Source: RGIG3009 sp045595845
GTDB taxonomy: Bacteria; Bacillota; Clostridia; Oscillospirales; Acutalibacteraceae
Reading direction: 5' to 3'
Length of the DNA: 23,218 bases
Assembly: GCA_045595845.1 (NCBI GenBank)
Contig: JAZOBF010000022.1
Span: forward strand, 1 to 23,218
A model generated the notes under the pieces. The model searched no databases, had not been told where the DNA came from, and saw only the letters and a list, made by a program, of their open reading frames with translations. Position 1 is the first letter of the stretch. The number at the start of each line of letters is the position of its first letter. The position numbers and the translations under genes were made by a program. Of this stretch, positions 6,332-13,980 are shown in pieces.

Positions 6332-8401
6332 TTGAAACAATACACAGCAAAGCACATTCGCAATGTCGCACTTGTCGGTCATGCCGGGTCGGGTAAGACC
6401 TCGCTTGCGGAGGCAATTGCCTATACCGCCGGTGTAACGGACCGCTTGGGAAAAGTGACGGACGGTAACACCATTTGCGATTTTGATGCCGAGGAGATTA
6501 AACGCGGTGCATCTGTGTCCTTGTCCCTGTTGCCCGTGGAATGGAAAGACACCAAAATTAATTTGTTGGATACCCCCGGTTCGTTTGATTTTGCGGGCGG
6601 TATGAGTGAGGGTATCCGTGCGGCGGGCAGTGCGGTTGTTGTCATATCGGGAAAAAGCGGTATCACCGTCGGTGCACAGAAAGCTTTGGCGGCGGCACGC
6701 AAAAAAGGCATCGCGCAACTGTTGTTCGTAAACAAACTTGACAGTGAACACGCAGATTTCTATAAAGTTTTCGAAGACATGAAAGCGACATTCGGCCCGA
6801 CGGTATGCCCGTTGGTCGTTCCGTTTGTGGAAAATCATAAAGTTACCTGCTATGTCAATATTTTGGAATATAAAGCGTACACCTATGAAAACGGCAAAGC
6901 GGTCGAGTGTCATTTGCCCGAAATGGGGCACCGTCTGGACGGCTTGCGTACCGCTATTTACGAAGCAGTTGCGGAAACCAGTGAGGAATTGATGGAAAAA
7001 TATTTCTCGGGCGTTGATTTCACGCCCGACGAGCTCATCATGGGACTGGCAACCGGTGTTCGCCGCGGCGAGATTTGTCCGGTATACTGTGGTTCCTCGC
7101 AAATGCTCGAAGGCATTGACCAGTTACTTAACGGTTTAATGTGGTTGGCACCGTGGGCGGAAACCGTCGCGGGCGAAACAGGCGTGGATCCGAACGGCGA
7201 AGAAGTGAAACTCACCGTTAACGAACAGGCTCAAACGACGGCGATCGTCTTTAAAACGGTGGTCGATCCCTTTGTGGGTAAATTGTTGTACTTCAAGGTG
7301 ATCAGCGGTAAAATGACACCCGATTCCACCTTGCTCAATATGCGTACGGGCACTACCGAGAAACTCGGCAAACTGTTCATGGTATGCGGCAAACGGCAAG
7401 AGGAAGTTCCTTGTGTGCCGGCGGGGGACATCGGTGCGGTTGCTAAATTGGCGGTCACCAATACGGGCGATACCCTGTGCGCACCGGTTCGCCCCGTCAT
7501 TTTGCCGGGCGTCAACTTTGAACTCCCCTCGCTGTCTATGGCGGTCTATGCCAAGAACAAGGGCGACGAAGAAAAGATTACGGCCGGTCTGAACCGCTTA
7601 AAAGAAGAAGATCCCACCATTTCGTTCGAACTTAACAGCGAAACCCGCGAACAAGTCTTGTCCGGCTTGGGTGAGCAACACTTGGATGTGACCGTTTCCA
7701 AACTCAAGAGTAAGTTTGGTGTGGATGTGGTGCTCAAAGCGCCGAAAGTACCGTACCGCGAGACTATTCGCGGCAAGGTCAAGGTACAGGGGCGTCACAA
7801 GAAACAGTCGGGCGGTCACGGTCAGTTTGGTGATGTGTGGATTGAATTTGAACCGTACGATACCGAAGAACTCGTTTTCGAGGAAACGGTGTTCGGCGGT
7901 GCCGTTCCGAAAAACTACTTCCCGGCGGTCGAAAAAGGACTTCGTGACAGTGCCAAGTGCGGTGTGTTGGCGGGCTTCCCGTTGGTCGGCGTGAAAGCCA
8001 CCTTGGTGGACGGTTCATACCACCCCGTTGATTCGTCTGAAATGGCGTTTAAGACGGCAGCATCGCTCGCGTACAAAGAAGGTGTTGCGAAAGCTTCGCC
8101 GGTTCTCTTGGAACCGATCAGCACCGTGTATGCGTATGTGCCGAACGATGCCACGGGTGATATCATGGGCGACATCAACAAACGGCGCGGTCGCGTCATC
8201 GGCATGAATCCCTCGGATGAACCGAATATGACCTGTGTGTCGGCAGAAGTTCCGATGGCGGAAATGGCGGATTATTCCAAAATGTTGCGTTCGACCACGC
8301 AAGGCCGCGGTTATTTCACCACGAGTTTTGCCCGTTATGAAGAGGCGCCGATGCATGTTGCCAAAAAGATTATGGACGAATATCAAGCGGCACAAGAATA
8401 A
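6332..8401 (+). CDS. Elongation factor G-like translational GTPase
   Basis: A 689-residue cytosolic GTPase with the full EF-G layout: G1 GHAGSGKT (16-23), switch-I RGAS, G3 DTPGSFDF (80-87), G4 NKLD (134-137), then domain II, domain III with the GEQHLDV stretch, a domain IV (YRETIRGKVKVQGRHKKQSGGHGQFGDV) and a domain V with GDINKRRGRVIGM. It belongs to the EF-G paralogue group rather than canonical FusA: the catalytic His after DTPG is Ser84, NKMDR is NKLDS, and the gene is not beside rpsL/rpsG/tuf. Its role in translocation, recycling or stress is unknown. The TTG start is supported by AAAGGGGAG 8 nt upstream. A strong terminator follows directly. Confidence 0.92.
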   Translation: MKQYTAKHIRNVALVGHAGSGKTSLAEAIAYTAGVTDRLGKVTDGNTICDFDAEEIKRGASVSLSLLPVEWKDTKINLLDTPGSFDFAGGMSEGIRAAGSAVVVISGKSGITVGAQKALAAARKKGIAQLLFVNKLDSEHADFYKVFEDMKATFGPTVCPLVVPFVENHKVTCYVNILEYKAYTYENGKAVECHLPEMGHRLDGLRTAIYEAVAETSEELMEKYFSGVDFTPDELIMGLATGVRRGEICPVYCGSSQMLEGIDQLLNGLMWLAPWAETVAGETGVDPNGEEVKLTVNEQAQTTAIVFKTVVDPFVGKLLYFKVISGKMTPDSTLLNMRTGTTEKLGKLFMVCGKRQEEVPCVPAGDIGAVAKLAVTNTGDTLCAPVRPVILPGVNFELPSLSMAVYAKNKGDEEKITAGLNRLKEEDPTISFELNSETREQVLSGLGEQHLDVTVSKLKSKFGVDVVLKAPKVPYRETIRGKVKVQGRHKKQSGGHGQFGDVWIEFEPYDTEELVFEETVFGGAVPKNYFPAVEKGLRDSAKCGVLAGFPLVGVKATLVDGSYHPVDSSEMAFKTAASLAYKEGVAKASPVLLEPISTVYAYVPNDATGDIMGDINKRRGRVIGMNPSDEPNMTCVSAEVPMAEMADYSKMLRSTTQGRGYFTTSFARYEEAPMHVAKKIMDEYQAAQE

Positions 8402-8406
8402 GAATA

Positions 8407-8436
8407 AAAGCAGGCGGCAAAGCTGCCTGCTTTTTT
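8407..8436 (+). terminator. Intrinsic terminator
   Basis: GCAGGC/GCCTGC stem with inner GC pairs around a short A-rich loop, then six T; it begins 6 bp after the EF-G-like stop codon. Confidence 0.92.
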
Positions 8437-8458
8437 GTGGTTTATTTTCAAATAAGAC

Positions 8459-8487
8459 TTGCAAAACGGCTCAAGATAAGGTACAAT
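8459..8487 (+). promoter_or_regulatory. Sigma-A promoter of efp
   Basis: TTGCAA (8459-8464), 17-bp spacer, TACAAT (8482-8487), 32 bp before the efp start codon. Confidence 0.75.
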
Positions 8488-8519
8488 GATCGTAGTATGT
8501 GTATATGGAGGATTTTGAA

Positions 8520-9077
8520 ATGATTTCTGCAGGCGATTTTCGTAACGGCGTCACCTTTGAAATGGACGGCAATGTATACCAGATCGTGGAGTTCCAACAT
8601 GTAAAACCCGGTAAAGGTGCCGCGTTTGTGCGCACCAAGATCCGCAATGTTATCGCGGGTACGGTGGTGGAGCGCACCTTTAACCCCAGTGATAAATATC
8701 CGACCGCGTTTGTTGAAAGAAAGGAAATGGAATATTCCTACAACGACGGCGGACTGTACTACTTCATGGATCTCGAATCTTATGAAATGATCCCGCTCAA
8801 CAGCGACATTCTGTCGGATAACTTTAAATTTGTCAAAGAGAACATGGTTTGCAAAGTCATGTCGTACAAAGGCAAGGTTTTTGGTGTAGAACCGCCGAAC
8901 TTTGTGGAACTGCAAGTCACCAAAACCGATCCCGGCTTCAAGGGTGATACGGCTACCAATGCCACCAAACCCGCTACGCTGGAGACCGGCGCGGAGATCC
9001 GCGTACCGCTGTTCATCGACGAGGGCGAAATGATTCGTGTGGATACCCGCGTCGGCGAATACATGGAACGCGCATAA
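8520..9077 (+). CDS. efp: Translation elongation factor P
   Basis: A 185-residue, three-domain EF-P that binds stalled ribosomes and promotes peptide bonds at polyproline stretches. It starts MISAGDFRNG; the domain I loop reads KPGKGAAF with the modifiable lysine at residue 32, the position used in Bacillus (Lys32) and Escherichia (Lys34). It ends with the typical domain III segment FIDEGEMIRVDTRVGEYMERA. ATG 8520 is chosen over ATG 8499 because TGGAGG (8506-8511) lies 8 nt upstream and the family starts with this sequence. No dedicated lysine-modifying enzyme is visible in the window. It may be co-transcribed with the zinc-ribbon gene at 9123. Confidence 0.97.
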   Translation: MISAGDFRNGVTFEMDGNVYQIVEFQHVKPGKGAAFVRTKIRNVIAGTVVERTFNPSDKYPTAFVERKEMEYSYNDGGLYYFMDLESYEMIPLNSDILSDNFKFVKENMVCKVMSYKGKVFGVEPPNFVELQVTKTDPGFKGDTATNATKPATLETGAEIRVPLFIDEGEMIRVDTRVGEYMERA

Positions 9078-9122
9078 TTTCCTTGTTTAATCATATTCTA
9101 TTTTGAGTAGGAGGTATGTATC

Positions 9123-9539
9123 ATGACGATTACAGAGAAAGTAGCGTATTTAAAAGGTTTGCTGGAAGGTCTCGGCGTGGATGCCGATTCCAAAGAGGGC
9201 AAGATCTGGAAAGCGGTTATGGATGTGTTGGCGGATGCCGCCATCAGCATTGAAGATTTGGAAGCAACGGTTGAAGAGATGGGCGAACAGGTCGATACCA
9301 TCGATGAGGACTTGGACGCGCTGGAAACCGACTATTACGATGATTGCGATTGCGATTGTGACTGCGATTGCGACGACGAATTCTATGAGATTACCTGCCC
9401 GAACTGCAACGAGCTGTTTGATGTCGACGAGGAAACCTTGTTGGACGGCGGCATTGAGTGCCCTGCCTGCGGTGAGCATCTGGAATTTGATTTGAGCGAT
9501 TGCTGTGACGGCGAGTGCGATTGCTGCGAAGGCGAATAA
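9123..9539 (+). CDS. CD1247-type N-terminal domain, Cys/Asp-rich zinc-ribbon protein
   Basis: A 138-residue acidic protein. Residues 1-60 (MTITEKVAYLKGLLEGLG, KEGKIWKAVMDVLADAA, then an acidic heptad-like helix) match the clostridial CD1247 N-terminal domain of unknown function. A Cys-Asp alternation (five Cys, residues 74-82) follows, then a zinc-ribbon-like CPNC...CPAC pair and a tail with five more Cys. Fourteen of 138 residues are Cys, so metal binding is likely (inference). The Shine-Dalgarno TAGGAGG lies 8 nt from the ATG. The gene follows efp by 45 bp without an intervening terminator and ends at a strong one, so an efp operon is likely. The biological role is unknown. Confidence 0.85.
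   Translation: MTITEKVAYLKGLLEGLGVDADSKEGKIWKAVMDVLADAAISIEDLEATVEEMGEQVDTIDEDLDALETDYYDDCDCDCDCDCDDEFYEITCPNCNELFDVDEETLLDGGIECPACGEHLEFDLSDCCDGECDCCEGE
9342..9374 (+). repeat. Hexanucleotide GATTGC-type tandem repeat coding for Asp-Cys
   Basis: About five consecutive GAY-TGY units inside the zinc-ribbon gene give the alternating Asp-Cys run. It looks like a replication-slippage-prone hexamer array, with one TGT-GAC variant unit. Confidence 0.75.
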
Positions 9540-9550
9540 GTAACTGAAAA

Positions 9551-9582
9551 AACGCGGGAGTGCTTTTCACTCCCGCGTTTTT
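9551..9582 (+). terminator. Intrinsic terminator of the efp unit
   Basis: Perfect 12-bp stem AACGCGGGAGTG / CACTCCCGCGTT, loop CTTTT, then T-rich. Upstream A residues could let it act on both strands. Confidence 0.93.
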
Positions 9583-9589
9583 ATTGCAC

Positions 9590-9621
9590 AAAAAAGCGGA
9601 TGCCGCAGCATCCGCTTTTTT
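9590..9621 (-). terminator. Terminator of gdhA (bidirectional in form)
   Basis: Perfect 14-bp stem AAAAAAGCGGATGC / GCATCCGCTTTTTT with loop CGCA, 11 bp after the gdhA stop codon at 9633. The flanking A and T runs allow function in both directions. Confidence 0.9.
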
Positions 9622-9632
9622 CGTTTTACTGA

Positions 9633-10973
9633 TTAGACGATCCCTTGTGCCATCATCGCATCGGCAACCTTTTGGAAACCGGCGATATTTGCACCCGCGA
9701 TCAGATCACCGTCCATGCCGTACTTTTTGGCGGCATCGAAAGAGTTTTGATAAATGTTCTTCATAATCTGGCGCAGTTTGGCATCGACTTCTTCCGCCGT
9801 CCAGGAATAGCGCATGGAGTTCTGGCTCATTTCCAAGCCGGATACCGCCACACCGCCGGCGTTTACCGCCTTGGACGGGGCAATGATGGCACCGTTCTCT
9901 TTGAGCAGAGCCACCGCCTCGTCGGTGGTGGGCATATTGGCAACCTCAACGTAATACTTCACGCCGTTTTTAACAAGGTTCTGTGCATCCTCAAGACGCA
10001 CCTCGTTTTGAGTAGCGCACGGCATCGCGATGTCAACCTTCTGATCCCACGGCTTTTTGCCGGCAAAATAGGGGACACCGAACTTGTCGGCATAATCTTT
10101 CACCTTGTCATGACCGGAAGCACGCATCTCGAGCATAAAGTTGATCTTTTCCTCGGTGCAGATGCCGTCTGCGTCGTAGATGTAACCGTCGGGGCCCGAA
10201 ATGGTCACGACCTTACCGCCCAGCTCGGTTACCTTTTTCACGGTACCCCATGCCACATTACCGAAACCGGAAACCGCAAAGGTCTTGCCTTTGATGTCGT
10301 CACCGAACGACTTGAGCATTTCCACGACATAATATACCGCACCGAAACCGGTTGCCTCGGGACGGATTAGCGAACCGCCGTAAGCAATACCCTTACCGGT
10401 CAAAACACCTTCGTAGCGGTTCACCAAACGCTTATACTGACCGAACAGATAGCCGATCTCTCGCGCGCCGACACCGATATCACCCGCGGGCACATCCGTG
10501 TCGGGACCGATGTGACGATACAGCTCCGTCATGAAGCTCTGGCAGAACGCCATGATTTCGTTATCCGACTTACCTCTGGGATCGAAATCCGAACCGCCCT
10601 TGCCGCCGCCCATCGGCAGACTGGTGAGGGAGTTTTTAAAGGTTTGCTCGAACCCTAAAAATTTGATGATGCTCAGGTTAACCGAGGGGTGGAAACGCAA
10701 ACCGCCCTTGTAGGGACCGATAGCGCTGTTAAACTGTACGCGGTAACCGCGGTTGACCTGTACATTACCTGCATCGTCTACCCACGGTACGCGGAACATA
10801 ATCATGCGTTCCGGCTCGACCAAGCGCTCCAACAGCGCGGCCTTTTCATATTGCGGATTGGCTTCAATCACCGGACGCAGGGACTCCAGCACCTCGGTAA
10901 CGGCCTGAATAAATTCCGGTTCGCCGGGATTGTCGCGAACGACTTTTTCCAAAACGGAATCAACATACGACAT
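9633..10973 (-). CDS. gdhA: NADP-type glutamate dehydrogenase
   Basis: A 446-residue hexameric-type glutamate dehydrogenase that assimilates ammonium by reductive amination of 2-oxoglutarate. Visible family features: RVQFNSAIGPYKGGLRFHPS, the catalytic-lysine segment LPMGGGKGGSDFDPRG, the PAGDIGVGAREIGYLFG loop, the Rossmann motif SGFGNVAWG, and ATQNEV. Length and sequence match the anabolic class (NADP is inferred from this resemblance). The start is ATG 10973, with AAGGAG 10 nt upstream; an in-frame TTG at 10979 is closer to it (4 nt), but the family begins at MSYVDSVLEKV. It is monocistronic, with its own promoter and terminator. Confidence 0.97.
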   Translation of the reverse strand: MSYVDSVLEKVVRDNPGEPEFIQAVTEVLESLRPVIEANPQYEKAALLERLVEPERMIMFRVPWVDDAGNVQVNRGYRVQFNSAIGPYKGGLRFHPSVNLSIIKFLGFEQTFKNSLTSLPMGGGKGGSDFDPRGKSDNEIMAFCQSFMTELYRHIGPDTDVPAGDIGVGAREIGYLFGQYKRLVNRYEGVLTGKGIAYGGSLIRPEATGFGAVYYVVEMLKSFGDDIKGKTFAVSGFGNVAWGTVKKVTELGGKVVTISGPDGYIYDADGICTEEKINFMLEMRASGHDKVKDYADKFGVPYFAGKKPWDQKVDIAMPCATQNEVRLEDAQNLVKNGVKYYVEVANMPTTDEAVALLKENGAIIAPSKAVNAGGVAVSGLEMSQNSMRYSWTAEEVDAKLRQIMKNIYQNSFDAAKKYGMDGDLIAGANIAGFQKVADAMMAQGIV

Positions 10974-11008
10974 AATCAATCTTCTCCTTATTGCAAAGTC
11001 ATGGTGTC

Positions 11009-11037
11009 AGTATAGCACGCCCTTTTTTGCATTGCAA
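11009..11037 (-). promoter_or_regulatory. Sigma-A promoter of gdhA
   Basis: Minus strand: TTGCAA (11037-11032), 17-bp spacer, TATACT (11014-11009), 35 bp upstream of the ATG. The -35 is itself a palindrome. Confidence 0.8.
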
Positions 11038-11135
11038 GAGTTTTGTATACAAATTTCAAAAAATAGCTAAATTCTTTCGAAATCGTATTCCTTAGGTTCA
11101 TTTTTAACAATTTTGACGATAAAAAATTGCAGGAT

Positions 11136-11164
11136 TTGCATATTTGGATGCGGCGTGTTACAAT
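11136..11164 (+). promoter_or_regulatory. Sigma-A promoter of the ruvX operon
   Basis: TTGCAT (11136-11141), 17-bp spacer, TACAAT (11159-11164), 20 bp before the ruvX ATG, so the mRNA leader is very short. Confidence 0.7.
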
Positions 11165-11184
11165 AAAGCAGCGAGGTGATACAC

Positions 11185-11595
11185 ATGAAGATTATGGCCG
11201 TGGATTTAGGGTTGGTACGCACGGGACTCGCCATATCCGACGAACTGGAACTGTTAGCATCTCCTATCGGCACGATTACCCAGCGGGATTTGGGCGTACT
11301 TGCTGTCACCATTGCCGACATGGCGGCACAACACGGCGCGGGCGCGTTGGTGGTCGGCTTGCCGCGCAATATGGACGGCAGTAAAGGGGAGAGCGCTCAG
11401 CGCGCGGAGGCATTTGCCGAGCGGTTGCGGGCATTGACGGACCTGCCGGTCGCCTTGTGGGACGAGCGACTGACCACCATGTCGGCAATCGGCTATTTAA
11501 ACGAAACCAATGTGCGCGGCAAAAAACGAAAGGCGGTGGTGGATACCGTATCCGCCACCATCATCTTGGAGGATTATCTGAAAAGCCGTCGCTAA
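11185..11595 (+). CDS. ruvX: Holliday junction resolvase-like / pre-16S rRNA nuclease YqgF
   Basis: A 136-residue RNase H-fold protein of the YqgF/RuvX family, proposed to mature the 5' end of 16S rRNA and once thought to resolve Holliday junctions. Motifs in order: MAVDLGLVRTGLAISD with the first catalytic Asp, VVGLPRNMDGSKG, LWDERLTT with the Glu, and VDTVSATIILEDYL with the last Asp (usually D-x-x-AA; here the pattern is slightly altered). ATG 11185 has AGGTG at good spacing; GTG 11176 is part of that site. It is the first gene of a unit with DUF3343 and the desulfurase-like gene. Confidence 0.95.
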   Translation: MKIMAVDLGLVRTGLAISDELELLASPIGTITQRDLGVLAVTIADMAAQHGAGALVVGLPRNMDGSKGESAQRAEAFAERLRALTDLPVALWDERLTTMSAIGYLNETNVRGKKRKAVVDTVSATIILEDYLKSRR

Positions 11596-11604
11596 TTGAA
11601 ATCG

Positions 11605-11644
11605 CACCTCTCACCGCTTTCGGCATATAGTAAAGTGAGAGGTG
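11605..11644 (+). promoter_or_regulatory. Hairpin that sequesters the DUF3343 Shine-Dalgarno site
   Basis: Perfect 10-bp inverted repeat CACCTCTCAC (11605-11614) / GTGAGAGGTG (11635-11644) with a 20-nt loop. The 3' arm contains the whole Shine-Dalgarno sequence GAGAGGTG of the gene starting at 11651, so a folded mRNA would hide it. No T-run follows, so it is not a terminator. Translational control is inference. Confidence 0.65.
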
Positions 11645-11650
11645 ATACAA

Positions 11651-11881
11651 ATGGAATGGACAACGGTTTATATCAGCTCTGTTACCAACGCCATGCGCGG
11701 AAAAACGCTGTTGGAGCGACAGGGCTATACGGTCCACATGCGGCGTTCTTCGTCAATACGGGAGAACGACGGTTGCGGATACTATTTACAGGTTCGCGGT
11801 GAGGTACAGCCCGTTACCGCCCTGTTATCAAAAGCGGGTATACGGATTTTGCGTACCGAGCACGGGGGTGTTCGGCGTTGA
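11651..11881 (+). CDS. DUF3343 small protein, putative Se/S carrier
   Basis: A 76-residue protein beginning MEWTTVYISSVTNAMRGKTLL, with a central CGYYLQVRGEV segment and C-terminal RILRTEHGG. This fits the DUF3343 family (a beta-alpha-beta fold with a conserved Cys-Gly), annotated as putative selenium/sulfur carrier. The candidate functional cysteine is in DGCGYY. The TTGA overlap with the following cysteine desulfurase-like gene implies coupled translation and supports a role as persulfide/selenide acceptor (inference). ATG 11651 has GAGAGGTG upstream, inside the hairpin at 11605-11644. Confidence 0.8.
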   Translation: MEWTTVYISSVTNAMRGKTLLERQGYTVHMRRSSSIRENDGCGYYLQVRGEVQPVTALLSKAGIRILRTEHGGVRR

Positions 11882-13026
11882 TTTATCTGGATAATGCCGC
11901 GACGACCTACCCCAAGCCGCCGGATGTGCATCGAGGCATGGCGGAGGCACTCGTTCACTACGGTGCTAACCCCGGCAGAGGCGGCTATCGTATGGCGATG
12001 ACAACGGCGGGGCGCGTGTATGCTTGCCGCGAAGCGTTGGCATCGCTTTTTCATTTAGAAGATCCGTCGGGCGTGGTGTTTACACCCAACTGCACCGGTG
12101 CATTGAACATTGTTATCAAAGGCTTTCTGTCACACGGCGGTCACGCGGTCATTACGGATTTGGAACACAATTCCGTTATTCGCCCGCTGGAGGCATTGGC
12201 CCCGCGCGGTGTCAGCTATACGACCGTCACGGTCGATCCGCACAGCCCTCAGGAAACCGCCGCCCGTGTTCGTCGGGCAATTCTGCCGAATACGCGCCTG
12301 ATTCTCTGTACGCACGCTTCCAATGTGTTGGGTATCCGCACGCCGCTTCGTGCTGTCGGCGCGGTGGCGGAAATGTATCGAATTCCGTTTGCGGTGGATG
12401 CCGCGCAAAGTGCGGGCATTCTTCCCCTTGATATGCAAGCCGACCACATCAACTTTTTGTGTACGCCGGGGCATAAAGGACTGTACGGACCGATGGGGAT
12501 CGGCGCACTGTTGTGCCGTGGGGCGTATGTGCCGGATACCTTTATGGAAGGCGGAACAGGCAGCGGTTCTCTGCACACGGCTCAACCCGATGAACTGCCC
12601 GACCGCTTTGAAAGCGGCACGCTCAATGTTCCCGCCATCTGCGGTTTACACGGCGGTATACGGTGGATTGAGCGAAACGGTGGTGTCAGGGAGATTGCCG
12701 AGCGGGAGACCGAACGGATGCGGGTGTTGTACGAACGCATGGCGAATACAGCGCGTCTGCAGGTATATACGCCGTATCCCGATTTATCGGTGACAGTACC
12801 GCTATTGACCTTTACGGTACGCGGTACGGCGAGCGAGGAAACGGCACAGCAGCTCGGAGAGTACGGCGTTGCCGTGCGGGCGGGGTTGCATTGTGCCCCC
12901 TCGGCACATCGTCGCATGGGAACGCTGGAAAGCGGTGCGGTGCGTTTATGTCCGTCTGCGTTTACGACACGCGAGGATTTGGAAAAAGTGTGGAAAATCT
13001 TAAGTGAAATTCTCAGAACCCCTTGA
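11878..13026 (+). CDS. Aminotransferase class V / cysteine desulfurase-like enzyme
   Basis: A 382-residue PLP enzyme of the NifS/CsdB type, expected to take sulfur or selenium from (seleno)cysteine and give alanine plus an enzyme persulfide. Signatures: IYLDNAATTYPKP at the N-terminus, DLEHNSVIRPL, VDAAQSAG (PLP-ring Asp), TPGHKG with the Schiff-base lysine K200, ESGTLN, and AGLHCAPSAH with the catalytic cysteine C339. The TTG start overlaps the DUF3343 stop (TTGA), with GGGGGTG about 8-9 nt upstream. Its carrier partner is probably DUF3343 rather than IscU/SufU, because none is adjacent. Its stop codon lies in the -35 box of the cdaA promoter. Confidence 0.92.
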   Translation: MIYLDNAATTYPKPPDVHRGMAEALVHYGANPGRGGYRMAMTTAGRVYACREALASLFHLEDPSGVVFTPNCTGALNIVIKGFLSHGGHAVITDLEHNSVIRPLEALAPRGVSYTTVTVDPHSPQETAARVRRAILPNTRLILCTHASNVLGIRTPLRAVGAVAEMYRIPFAVDAAQSAGILPLDMQADHINFLCTPGHKGLYGPMGIGALLCRGAYVPDTFMEGGTGSGSLHTAQPDELPDRFESGTLNVPAICGLHGGIRWIERNGGVREIAERETERMRVLYERMANTARLQVYTPYPDLSVTVPLLTFTVRGTASEETAQQLGEYGVAVRAGLHCAPSAHRRMGTLESGAVRLCPSAFTTREDLEKVWKILSEILRTP

Positions 13027-13051
13027 AATCAATCCGAAACATTGGTACAAT
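13023..13051 (+). promoter_or_regulatory. Sigma-A promoter of cdaA-cdaR
   Basis: TTGAAA (13023-13028), 17-bp spacer, TACAAT (13046-13051). The -35 overlaps the TGA stop of the preceding gene. The predicted start point is near 13058. Confidence 0.75.
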
Positions 13052-13086
13052 AGATATGAATGATGTATAAAAGGCGGTGGTGGGAC

Positions 13087-13980
13087 TTGGGTGCCTTCTT
13101 CTCAACGCTTTGGGAAAGCATACTGAATTTTCTGCGAACCTATAACTGGTTTGCGGATACTTTGGATATTGTAATTGTGGCGTCGGCCATTTACGGTCTG
13201 ATTCGACTGGTGCGGGATTCCCGCGCAGAGCAGCTGTTAAAAGGCTTTTTCTTACTGGCGGTGGCATACGGTGCCGCGTATCTTTTGGAGCTCACCACAT
13301 TAAAATATGTATTGCAAATTATCTTTGACAACGCCCTTATCTTGTTAGTGGTTATCTTCCAGCCGGAGATTCGCCGCGTGCTGGAGCAGGTGGGACACAA
13401 CGGCTTTAAACGCTTTAAAATCCTCGGTCTTAATGAGGAAGAAACCAAAGTGTATATTGAACAATGGAAAACGGCCATTTCGGCAACCTGTACGGCTGTC
13501 GGGCAATTACAGCGGGAAAAAATGGGTGCTCTCATCGTCTTTGAGCGCAACACCCGTTTGGGTGAGATCGCGGATTCGGGAACGGCGATTAATGCCGATT
13601 CCACAAGCGAACTCATCGGCAATATTTTCTTTAACAAAGCACCGCTTCACGACGGTGCCATGCTCATTCGTGACGGAAAAATTGTGGCGGCGGGTTGCAT
13701 TCTGCCGCTTACGGAGGATAGTTCCATCAGCCGCAGTCTGGGTACGCGTCACCGTGCCGGTGTCGGCATGAGTGAAAATTCCGATGCGGTGGTGGTCATC
13801 GTATCGGAGGAAACCGGTATCATTTCGGTTGCCAAAGACGGAGAGCTGTTGCGTAATTTCACCGTTGAGAGTTTACGCATCGCTTTGGAAAATGAGATCG
13901 TTTGGCGCAATGTGCGGGCGGATTCCGAAAAAAAGGAATTACCGTTTATCACATGGTTGCGTAAATGGAGGTCGAAATGA
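13087..13980 (+). CDS. cdaA: Diadenylate cyclase CdaA (c-di-AMP synthase)
   Basis: A 297-residue membrane enzyme that joins two ATP into cyclic di-AMP, the messenger for potassium and osmotic balance and cell-wall homeostasis. Three N-terminal helices (TLDIVIVASAIYGLIRLV; LLKGFFLLAVAYGAAYLL; YVLQIIFDNALILLVVIF) precede the DAC domain, which carries APLHDGAML (the DGA motif) and LGTRHRAG (the RHR motif; the usual RHRAA is RHRAG here). The longest reading begins at ATG 13060, but the predicted transcript starts near 13058, so that codon would have almost no leader. TTG 13087 has AAGGCGGTGG just upstream and is preferred. Its end overlaps cdaR by 4 nt (ATGA). Confidence 0.93.
   Translation: MGAFFSTLWESILNFLRTYNWFADTLDIVIVASAIYGLIRLVRDSRAEQLLKGFFLLAVAYGAAYLLELTTLKYVLQIIFDNALILLVVIFQPEIRRVLEQVGHNGFKRFKILGLNEEETKVYIEQWKTAISATCTAVGQLQREKMGALIVFERNTRLGEIADSGTAINADSTSELIGNIFFNKAPLHDGAMLIRDGKIVAAGCILPLTEDSSISRSLGTRHRAGVGMSENSDAVVVIVSEETGIISVAKDGELLRNFTVESLRIALENEIVWRNVRADSEKKELPFITWLRKWRSK

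Noticed and set aside
11137..11164. Riboswitch or long leader upstream of ruvX
   Set aside because: Only about 14 nt separate the predicted start point from the ATG, too short for a structured regulator.
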